Translations under genes and position numbers: made by a program
In this document: positions 41,511 to 48,863 of the stretch, in pieces
Layout: each line of letters begins with the position of its first letter
Numbering within the stretch: position 1 is the stretch's first letter
Notes under the pieces: generated by a model
Databases searched by the model: none
What the model saw: only the letters and a program-made list of their open reading frames with translations
What the model was told of the DNA's origin: nothing
DNA from: an uncultured Ruminiclostridium sp.
Lineage (GTDB): Bacteria; Bacillota; Clostridia; Oscillospirales; Ruminococcaceae
Length of the DNA stretch: 64,000 nucleotides
Direction of reading: 5' to 3'
NCBI GenBank assembly: GCA_944388385.1
Contig: CALXIO010000005.1
Span: 26,539-90,538 of the forward strand

Positions 41511-44240
41511 ATGAAAGCCGGAAAAATTTTTGCCGTAGCCGCCACAGCAGCGGCGGCATTGGGGGCTGCCGTTATTGCAGGAAAAAAGCTGGAAAAGAAA
41601 AAGCTTCCCCTTAAAAAGGAAATCACTCGCGAACAATGGAAAAGCGGTACCTATACCCGTACCGCAGTTATTAAAAATCCCTCTACCCAAAAGGAGCAGG
41701 AGGAGGTTATTAAAAGCCGTCTGAGGCAGGCAGGCTGTGACCCGGATCACTTCACCTTTACAGAGGAGGACAGTGAGCCCACATTTGATGATGTGCTTAT
41801 GCACTTTAATGAGCTTGAACGGCCGGAAAATACAGAGGAGGAGGCACAGCCTTCTCTCGAGCTGTCAGAGCATAAGGAGCCCATGCCTAAAGCTCCCCTT
41901 TCAGATACGGTGGTGTCCATAGAAAAGTCAGAAAAAGCCCCTATGGAAAAGGTTCTTGAAAGAGTCGAGGAATTAGCCGAGGAAACAGGCAGTGAAATTC
42001 CCGTATCTGTGCCCATAGTAAAACAGGATGAGCCGGATAAGGATAATATTGCGGATCTTATTGCTAAGGTTGATGAAATCGCTGAGAAGCATCCAGAGGA
42101 GATAATTCCTGCTGAAGTTCCCGAAGAAAAGGCAGAAATTACAGAGGAAATCCCCGAAGAAAACCACATAGCAGATCTTATTGCTAAGGTGGATGAAATT
42201 TCTGAGGAGCATCCCGAGGAGATTATTACTGCTGAAGTTCCCGAGGAAAATCCGGCAGAGGTTACAGAGGAAATAACGGAAGAAAACCACATAGCGGATC
42301 TTATTGCAAAGGTGGATGAAATTTCCGAGGATGTTCACGGGGATGAACACCATATAGCGGACCTTATCCTTACCGAAAGCGAAGCTCCAAAAGAGGAGGA
42401 GCAGGAGGATAATATAGCAAATCTTGTTGCCAAGGTGGACGAGATAGCACAGGATGTTCACGGGGATGAAATTGCAGAGCCTATATTCAGCCCGGAAGTA
42501 CCGAAGGAGGAGCCCTCTATTGATCATCTTTTGATGGATAACAAGGAGGACGCCCCCAAGGAAGAACAAGAGGAAATAAGCCACGAAATGGCCGCCCTTA
42601 TAGCGGATATAGACAGTCTGGCGGACGAACACCCCATAGACCATTTACTTATAGATGACAATTCCGAGGGGGTTAATGAGGTTGAGGCCATACCGGATAT
42701 TGAGATTGCCGCAAGGGTTGAACAGATAGCAGGAAAGAATGTTATCCCCTCTATTGAAAATTACGAGGAGGAGGCAAAGGAAGATATAAAGGCCACCGCC
42801 GACGATAATGTATATGAATTTCCGGCTATAGAAAGCCTGCCGGAGGTATCAGAGGAGGACATAATCGTTGAGGATGCTGAGCCGGATGATATTCCCACGG
42901 TGGGAGATGAGCCGGTGGAGGTTATAGAGGACTTTGTAGCTACCCCGGACACAACGGTTTATAATTTCCCGACGGTGGATAGTATACCTGAAGAAGCAGA
43001 GGAAATAAAGCCTGCCGCTTCCGAGGAGGTTTATGATATTCCCTCAATAGGCGGCGATGAGGCTGTAGTTGAGGAAACAGCCGAGGTTGAAGAAGCCCCT
43101 GTGATTGAGGAAACAGCCGAGGTTGAAGAAGCCCCTGTGATTGAGGAAACAGCCGAGGTTGAAGAAGCTCCTGTTATTGAGGAAGTTGCCGAGGTTGAAG
43201 AACCGGTTCCTGCTGAACCTATGAAGCCTAAGATAACAATGGACTTTTTTGATATGCCCCAGGATGATACTGAGGAGGATGAGGATGTTTCGGTAGAGGA
43301 GCTGTTCGGAAATCTTTTCAGCGGTCAGACCGTTTCAAAGCCTGAGCCGGTACTGACAAAGCCGGATGATGTGTTTACCATGTACAAGACAGAAAAGCAT
43401 GACGACTTTGATAATTACCATGACGAAAATATACAGGCACAGGCAGAAAAGGAAAAGACAGATAAAATAAGACGGCAGATAGGCGAAAATGTAAGGGATA
43501 ATATAGAGCTTTTCGCTCCCCTTCTTGAAAAGCTGTATCAGGTTAAGGAAAATAAGATAAGAAGCAAGGACGGAATTATTTTCGACTGGGAAATGACCAT
43601 ACAGGGTCTGCCGGGGGATGATCTTCCCTTGAAGGCATACTGGAGAAGAAACTTCACAAACCATGAAATATGGGATGATGACAAGTACATGGCACAGGCA
43701 AAGGATCTTATAGCCTGCCTTGAGCTTGCAGGTATTGTAAGAGATACCGCAAAGGAAGTAGCTATAACAAAGGACATATTCAGATATTATTCAGCTAAAA
43801 ATCAAAACCTTAATAATGATTTCCATATAGGTGAAACCGCTGTGGTAGTTAAGCCCTGCTGGAGATGTGGCTTTAAGGCGGCGGTTATGGGCGAAATTCA
43901 GAAAAAATCCCCCTTTGCGGAATTTTCAAACAAGCCCATTTCCCCGGTGGAAAAAATGCTGAGAACTAACCTTTGCGATAACGGTGAGGTTAATATCCCG
44001 GTTACAGAGGAAAATTTCTGTGCTTATGACAGGGATGTTCCCTATGTAAAGAACGCCATTGAAACAGGACTTTGCCGCTGTGCGGTAAGAAGAATGGATG
44101 ACGGCGGTGTGCTGGCATTCTTCTATGAGGTGGTAGGTGAGGGCGAAAGCGCTCATTATCCGTCTTGTACATTAAGATATGAGGTATATCTTGATAAGAA
44201 TGCCAATATCATAGGCAGATTTAAAAGTGAACAGGTATAA
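41511..44240 (+). CDS. Large acidic repeat protein of unknown function
   Basis: A 909-residue protein I cannot assign. It has an N-terminal Ala-rich hydrophobic helix (about 4-25) and then KKLEKKKLPLKK, so it may be anchored facing the cytoplasm or exported. A region at about 175-325 repeats the amphipathic phrase IADLIAKVDEI at least four times. A long acidic stretch follows with three exact copies of a 12-residue unit EETAEVEEAPVI (about 520-555). The C-terminal 250 residues look globular, with WRRNFTNHEIWDDDKYMAQ and a CWRC pair. It starts 21 nt after the permease stop with an AAGGAAAGG site and so is probably in the same operon. Confidence 0.7.
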   Translation: MKAGKIFAVAATAAAALGAAVIAGKKLEKKKLPLKKEITREQWKSGTYTRTAVIKNPSTQKEQEEVIKSRLRQAGCDPDHFTFTEEDSEPTFDDVLMHFNELERPENTEEEAQPSLELSEHKEPMPKAPLSDTVVSIEKSEKAPMEKVLERVEELAEETGSEIPVSVPIVKQDEPDKDNIADLIAKVDEIAEKHPEEIIPAEVPEEKAEITEEIPEENHIADLIAKVDEISEEHPEEIITAEVPEENPAEVTEEITEENHIADLIAKVDEISEDVHGDEHHIADLILTESEAPKEEEQEDNIANLVAKVDEIAQDVHGDEIAEPIFSPEVPKEEPSIDHLLMDNKEDAPKEEQEEISHEMAALIADIDSLADEHPIDHLLIDDNSEGVNEVEAIPDIEIAARVEQIAGKNVIPSIENYEEEAKEDIKATADDNVYEFPAIESLPEVSEEDIIVEDAEPDDIPTVGDEPVEVIEDFVATPDTTVYNFPTVDSIPEEAEEIKPAASEEVYDIPSIGGDEAVVEETAEVEEAPVIEETAEVEEAPVIEETAEVEEAPVIEEVAEVEEPVPAEPMKPKITMDFFDMPQDDTEEDEDVSVEELFGNLFSGQTVSKPEPVLTKPDDVFTMYKTEKHDDFDNYHDENIQAQAEKEKTDKIRRQIGENVRDNIELFAPLLEKLYQVKENKIRSKDGIIFDWEMTIQGLPGDDLPLKAYWRRNFTNHEIWDDDKYMAQAKDLIACLELAGIVRDTAKEVAITKDIFRYYSAKNQNLNNDFHIGETAVVVKPCWRCGFKAAVMGEIQKKSPFAEFSNKPISPVEKMLRTNLCDNGEVNIPVTEENFCAYDRDVPYVKNAIETGLCRCAVRRMDDGGVLAFFYEVVGEGESAHYPSCTLRYEVYLDKNANIIGRFKSEQV
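43071..43205. repeat. 36-bp tandem repeats inside the acidic repeat protein gene
   Basis: Three nearly identical 36-bp units plus a partial fourth, each encoding EETAEVEEAPVI, lie head to tail. The near-identity at DNA level indicates recent expansion. Confidence 0.9.
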
Positions 44241-44278
44241 TAAAAAATATCCCCGGTCTGACCGGGGATTATTTTTAT
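44241..44278 (+). terminator. Terminator of the ABC transporter operon
   Basis: ATCCCCGGTC and GACCGGGGAT arms followed by TATTTTTAT. Confidence 0.88.
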
Positions 44279-44283
44279 GGAAT

Positions 44284-44322
44284 AAAAAAAGCAGAGTTTA
44301 CGCTCTGCTTTATTTTTTGTTT
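44284..44322 (-). terminator. Terminator of the prepilin-like gene
   Basis: AAAGCAGAG and CTCTGCTTT around a short loop with A- and T-runs at the two ends; read on the minus strand after the prepilin gene. Confidence 0.82.
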
Positions 44323-44327
44323 TATGT

Positions 44328-45083
44328 TCAGGGTGCCGGTGCCGGTGCCGCTGTTGTGGCGGTTGCTACTTCAACAGCAGGATCTCTTGCAAACATTTCC
44401 ATACCGATAGCGCCGCACTCTGTGGGGAATGCGCCCACAGGCTCACCGTTTATCTGGTAGTTATCGGTGAACAAAAGATCGTCAAAATTACCTGCGGATC
44501 TGTTTGCTAAATAATCAAGACTCTCTCTGCACCAGAAAGCAGAAAGCACTCTGCAACGATAGTCAACTACCGCAAAGAAGTAGCCGTATTCATCGCCGGT
44601 GGTATATTCGTTCATTCTCTTGATAAGATCATCATTTACTGTAAGTGTCTGTGTTGTGCCTGTGCCAAATGCACTTTTATAATCCTTATCCGGAAGAACT
44701 ATACTGTTAGCGTAATCAGATATGGTTGCCACGCCTCCGACAAAGCCTTCATTAACCTCAGCCTCAAGAACTATGTACAAAAAGCTCTCCTGATCACCGG
44801 CGTCAGATTTTCCGGCATATTGCTTAGTACCGCCTGCCTCAACAGGATAAAAGCCCTGGGTTATATCTATGGGGCTTTCCGACTTATATTCGATCATTAC
44901 ATTCTGCGCCATATAATAAAAGCTCTTTGCAAATGAGTTAGCCTCCTGGGGCTTATTCATATTTACAAATGCAGGTACCATTATAGCCATAAGTACGCCG
45001 ATAATGGCAATAACTATAATAAGCTCCACCATTGTAAAGCCCTTTTTGGCTCTTAATTGTCTTAATTTTGTCATTAAGATCAT
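44328..45083 (-). CDS. Prepilin-like protein with type IV N-terminal signal
   Basis: A 251-residue protein. The N-terminal KKGFTMVELIIVIAIIGVLM is a class III (type IV pilin) signal, with cleavage expected after Gly and Glu at mature position 5, followed by a hydrophobic helix. The mature part is soluble with several Cys and a Thr/Ala/Pro C-terminal tail. No prepilin peptidase, pilus ATPase or other pilin lies nearby. The ATG at 45083 fits a GGGGA site; a start three codons later is possible. Confidence 0.85.
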   Translation of the reverse strand: MILMTKLRQLRAKKGFTMVELIIVIAIIGVLMAIMVPAFVNMNKPQEANSFAKSFYYMAQNVMIEYKSESPIDITQGFYPVEAGGTKQYAGKSDAGDQESFLYIVLEAEVNEGFVGGVATISDYANSIVLPDKDYKSAFGTGTTQTLTVNDDLIKRMNEYTTGDEYGYFFAVVDYRCRVLSAFWCRESLDYLANRSAGNFDDLLFTDNYQINGEPVGAFPTECGAIGMEMFARDPAVEVATATTAAPAPAP

Positions 45084-45141
45084 CGTCCTTCCCCTGATAA
45101 CTTAAAAAGGGTATACTACCTCTTATTATTTACATACATTG

Positions 45142-45170
45142 ATTTTACCATATTTAATGCACTTTGTCAA
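45142..45170 (-). promoter_or_regulatory. Promoter of the prepilin-like gene
   Basis: Minus strand TTGACA, 17-bp spacer, TAAAAT. Confidence 0.75.
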
Positions 45171-45209
45171 TAATTTTTCGTAATTGTATTAAAATTTCGT
45201 CAAATTACT

Positions 45210-45692
45210 TTATTTGTGATACTTTTTTCCGGCATTTATTGAAAAAGCTCTGTAAATTTGTTCTAAAAGCATTACCCTTGCAAGCTGATGAGGGAAGGTC
45301 ATTTTTGACATGGACATTCTTATATCAGCCTGTTTTTTAATACTGTCGCTTAGTCCGTAGGAGCTGCCTATTATAAAATTCACCGCGGATTTTCCCTGTA
45401 TTCCGGCATTGTCTATACACAATGCCAGCTCCTCGCTTGAATATTGCTTTCCCTCTATGCACATGGCTATATTAAGCCCACCGGGGATAAGCTTTTTTGC
45501 TATAAGCTGTGCTTCATCCCATAAAGCCCTTTCTATCATTGCATCTGAGGGATTTTGCGGTAACTGCACCGGGTCTATTTCATTTATTATAAGCCTTGCC
45601 ATGCCGCCCATACGCTTTTCATATTCCTTGCAGGCACTCTTTAAGTAGTCCTCTTTAAGCCTGCCTAAGGCAACTATATTTATAGTCTGCAT
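45210..45692 (-). CDS. rlmH: 23S rRNA pseudouridine-1915 N3-methyltransferase
   Basis: A 160-residue SPOUT methyltransferase acting on helix 69 of 23S rRNA. It starts INIVALGRLKEDYLKSACKEY and carries FIIGSSYGLSDS and the C-terminal knot MTFPHQLARVMLLEQIYRAF, all family signatures. Its ATG overlaps the stop of the upstream carboxypeptidase by one base. Confidence 0.95.
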   Translation of the reverse strand: MQTINIVALGRLKEDYLKSACKEYEKRMGGMARLIINEIDPVQLPQNPSDAMIERALWDEAQLIAKKLIPGGLNIAMCIEGKQYSSEELALCIDNAGIQGKSAVNFIIGSSYGLSDSIKKQADIRMSMSKMTFPHQLARVMLLEQIYRAFSINAGKKYHK

Positions 45693-47092
45693 TATCGTCT
45701 GTTAGCGTAATGGGAATATTTACGCCTTTCCTTTGCCCTTGACTTTCTCTTTCTGCTGTTTTCAACAGTACGGGTAACAATGGTGCAGATAAGCAGAATT
45801 ACAAATAATACTACCGAAATCTTTACCCAGGTCTTATTAACCTCTATTTTTAATCTTTCAATGTAATATTCAGTTTCAGAGCGAATTACGCTGTTACTTG
45901 CCACAAGGTTTATACTTGTAAGGGTTTCACCCTTGAACTTAATATCCATTACACCAAGCACATCACCCTTTTCTACAGGGGCTTGTACCATATCATACTT
46001 CTTGAAGGTTTTTTGTACCGCTGATGCGTCTATGTTTTTGGGCATAAGCTTCATAAAATCATTTTCCGGTACTAATATTACATGGGAGGCATTTTCACCA
46101 AGTGCCACATCCACTTCAGTTATCTGCTCATTTTTTTCCTGTAAGGTGGCCATGGCGAAATTCTCAAATGCCCAGTTATAAAGATTTATGGCATCCACCA
46201 TATTGTACCAGTCGTCATAATATTCACCCTCGCTGTCATATATGGGGGCATTAAGGGTAACAAGCATATATGTGTAATTTTTCTTTACCGCAGAAACAAG
46301 GCATCTTCCCCCTTGGTCAATGGTACCTGTCTTTATACCCATAGCACCCTCATAGTAATACATACTTGCAGGGTTTATAAGGGATACGGTGTTATATATA
46401 TAGTATCCGTTGGGATTTGCGGTGTTGGGGGGCATTTCGTATTCGTATGTTCCGCATATTTCCCAGAACTTGGGACAATGCTCATAGGCATACTTTGTAA
46501 TAAGGAACATATCCTGTGCGGTGGTGTAGTTTGTATCCTCGTATAAGCCGTGGGCATTGGAGAAATTAGTACCTGTACAGCCTATTTCCTTTGCCTTGTC
46601 ATTCATCATCTTGAAAAATGTCTGCATATTGCCCTTGCCCACATTATAGGCAAGGATATTCGCCGCATCACAGCCTGAGGGAAGCATAAGTCCGTACAGA
46701 CAGTCAAGATAGGTAAGGTTTTCCTGTAATGGCTCTATTGCCGCATGGGAAGCTCCCCACTTATTAGGGTCATCCCCGTTAAACTCATCAAAGCAGTCAT
46801 AGGGTGCCTCCACCTTTTTCCTCAGATCCCTGACATTTTCAAGGACAATAATGGCGGTCATTATCTTAGTGGTGGATGCAGGATACATTTTCTTGGTTTC
46901 ATTCTTTTTATAAACCACATCCCCGGTGTCCATATTAGCCATATACACAGCCTCGCTCCATACCTTATCGGTATTGGGATCAAAGGTCGTGGTGGGTGCT
47001 TCCTCATTTGACTCTGCATAGCCTATTGTTACTGTGCAAAGCATCATGACAGCACAAAGCATTCCGCTTATAAGTCTTATAAATTTTTTCAT
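45692..47092 (-). CDS. D-alanyl-D-alanine carboxypeptidase (DacF/DacA type)
   Basis: A 466-residue penicillin-binding protein. It has a signal peptide (1-26), the SxxK motif as PASTTK (Ser73, Lys76), the SxN motif in PSGCDAAN and KTG in GIKTGTIDQGG. A beta-rich C-terminal domain is followed by a membrane helix and a basic KRKSRAKERRK tail, so it is anchored to the outer face of the membrane. It trims pentapeptides in peptidoglycan; the exact class (vegetative or spore) cannot be told. Confidence 0.92.
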   Translation of the reverse strand: MKKFIRLISGMLCAVMMLCTVTIGYAESNEEAPTTTFDPNTDKVWSEAVYMANMDTGDVVYKKNETKKMYPASTTKIMTAIIVLENVRDLRKKVEAPYDCFDEFNGDDPNKWGASHAAIEPLQENLTYLDCLYGLMLPSGCDAANILAYNVGKGNMQTFFKMMNDKAKEIGCTGTNFSNAHGLYEDTNYTTAQDMFLITKYAYEHCPKFWEICGTYEYEMPPNTANPNGYYIYNTVSLINPASMYYYEGAMGIKTGTIDQGGRCLVSAVKKNYTYMLVTLNAPIYDSEGEYYDDWYNMVDAINLYNWAFENFAMATLQEKNEQITEVDVALGENASHVILVPENDFMKLMPKNIDASAVQKTFKKYDMVQAPVEKGDVLGVMDIKFKGETLTSINLVASNSVIRSETEYYIERLKIEVNKTWVKISVVLFVILLICTIVTRTVENSRKRKSRAKERRKYSHYANRR

Positions 47093-47225
47093 AGTGTTTA
47101 CCCCTTTCGGTATTAGTGAGATTTTGTTGAAATGTAAGCTAATTTGTTGTACAGCTATAAATATTTTACCACATTATTATTAAAAAGAAAAGAGGAAATT
47201 TTAAAAAAATCATATTTTTATAACG

Positions 47226-47272
47226 GAAAATCCCCTTACGCATTTCAGGGGGAGCGTAAGGGGTTTCCTTGG
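47226..47272 (-). terminator. Terminator of the alcohol dehydrogenase gene
   Basis: CCCCTTACGC and GCGTAAGGGG form a 10-bp stem around a 12-nt loop. The tail on the minus strand is only modestly T-rich. Confidence 0.65.
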
Positions 47273-47325
47273 GTTATAATTCAGAGGCTATATAATAGAT
47301 ACTGTCTGATTTAATTTCTACAATA

Positions 47326-48543
47326 TCAGAAATCAACTTCTGTATCGTAGTAGCAGCACTTAAGCAGCTTTTCCATTTCTTCCTGAGAAGGCTGACGGGG
47401 GTTAGAGCCTGTGCAAGCATCTCCGATAGCATTCTTAGCAATTTCGGGAAGTCTTTCAAGGAATACTTCCTCGGGAACAAAGCCCTGCTCTGTGGGATAG
47501 CTGTCTGCGCCGTAGTTCTTAATGCAGTGAGGAATCTTAAGATCATCATTCATCTTGCGTAAGTATGCAATAAGAAGCTGAACCTTTTCCTCTGTTGTAT
47601 TACCGCCAAGGTTCATACGGTCAGCTATTGCAGCGTAACGCTTAGCTGCTGTTTCGTCCTTTGCGTTGAAAGCAATTACCTTAGGAAGGTACATAGCATT
47701 TGCGGCACCGTGGATAATGTGTGCGCCGTAATCAGCAAATGCAGCACCTGTCTTGTGAGCCATTGAGTGAACGATACCAAGTAAAGCATTGGAGAATGCC
47801 ATACCAGCAAGGCACTGTGCATTGTGCATAGCAGCACGCTTTGCCATATCACCGTTGTAGGATTCTACAAGGTCAGCCTGGATCATTTCAATAGCATGTA
47901 ATGCAAGGGGATCTGTATAATCACAGTTTGCTGTTGATACATATGCCTCAATAGCGTGTGTCATGGCATCCATACCTGTGTGAGCTACTAACTTCTGGGG
48001 CATTGTTTCTGCAAGTGCAGGGTCAACAATAGCAACATCGGGAGTGATCTCAAAGTCAGCAATAGGATACTTAACACCCTTGCTGTAATCTGTGATGATA
48101 GAGAAGGCTGTAACCTCTGTTGCTGTACCTGATGTGGAAGGAATAGCGCAGAAGTGTGCCTTTTTACGAAGCTCGGGGATACCGAATACCTTGCACATAT
48201 CCTCAAATGTGCAATCGGGATATTCGTACTTGATCCACATAGCCTTTGCCGCATCTATAGGTGAGCCGCCGCCCATAGCTACTATCCAGTCGGGCTGGAA
48301 CTTAAGCATAGCGTCAGCGCCTCTCATAACGGTTTCTACGGAAGGATCGGGTTCAACATTCTCAAAAAGCTCAACCTCCATGCCTGCCTCTTTAAGGTAA
48401 TCTACTACCTTGTCAAGAAAACCGAATCTTTTCATGGATCCGCCGCCGACAACAACCATTGCTCTCTTGCCCTTTAAGCTCTTTAAAGCCTCAAGTGCAC
48501 CTGTGCCGTGATAAAGATCTCTTGGTAAAGTAAATCTGTTCAT
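47326..48543 (-). CDS. Iron-containing alcohol dehydrogenase
   Basis: A 405-residue type III dehydrogenase. It has the NAD-binding GGGSPIDAAKAM, the PSTSGTATEVTAF loop and iron ligands in GMDAMTHAIEAY and the two later His motifs SMAHKTGAAF and HGAANA. Its sequence style is close to the ADH domain of AdhE and to butanol dehydrogenases, suggesting ethanol or butanol formation in fermentation. The start at 48543 has an AAGGAGG site. Monocistronic. Confidence 0.93.
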   Translation of the reverse strand: MNRFTLPRDLYHGTGALEALKSLKGKRAMVVVGGGSMKRFGFLDKVVDYLKEAGMEVELFENVEPDPSVETVMRGADAMLKFQPDWIVAMGGGSPIDAAKAMWIKYEYPDCTFEDMCKVFGIPELRKKAHFCAIPSTSGTATEVTAFSIITDYSKGVKYPIADFEITPDVAIVDPALAETMPQKLVAHTGMDAMTHAIEAYVSTANCDYTDPLALHAIEMIQADLVESYNGDMAKRAAMHNAQCLAGMAFSNALLGIVHSMAHKTGAAFADYGAHIIHGAANAMYLPKVIAFNAKDETAAKRYAAIADRMNLGGNTTEEKVQLLIAYLRKMNDDLKIPHCIKNYGADSYPTEQGFVPEEVFLERLPEIAKNAIGDACTGSNPRQPSQEEMEKLLKCCYYDTEVDF

Positions 48544-48828
48544 TTGTTTTTCCTCCTTGTGGAAAATAATTTAAAATGTATCCGTTGGTGTTGTCGCTCC
48601 GTCGTGGATTATATATATCTCTTTGGCGGCGGAGTAACTTTCCTTTGTTCCTTGTCATTATATCACCACTATACCTTGATGTAAAATGTATATTTGGAAT
48701 ATCGATATATAAATATCTATATAACAGTATCAATATCCGTGCATTTTTATGCTATTTCGACAAGCTATATGTAAAATATTATACTTTTTTGGGGAATTTT
48801 TCCGTGGAAATTTTTTCCGTACAAAAAG
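48544..48828 (-). promoter_or_regulatory. Promoter and leader of the alcohol dehydrogenase gene
   Basis: On the minus strand TTTACA (rc of 48680-48685), a 17-bp spacer and TATAAT (rc of 48657-48662) form a near-consensus promoter. The leader of about 105 nt contains an imperfect CTCCGCCG/CGACGGAG hairpin. No Rex-type operator is obvious. No gene lies in this interval of about 285 bp. Confidence 0.65.
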
Positions 48829-48860
48829 AAAAACGGCGTACAAAATACGCCGTTTTGTGT
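48829..48860 (-). terminator. Terminator of the phosphorelay operon
   Basis: AAACGGCGTA and TACGCCGTTT around a short loop, followed on the minus strand by TTCTTTTTG. Confidence 0.85.
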
Positions 48861-48863
48861 GAT

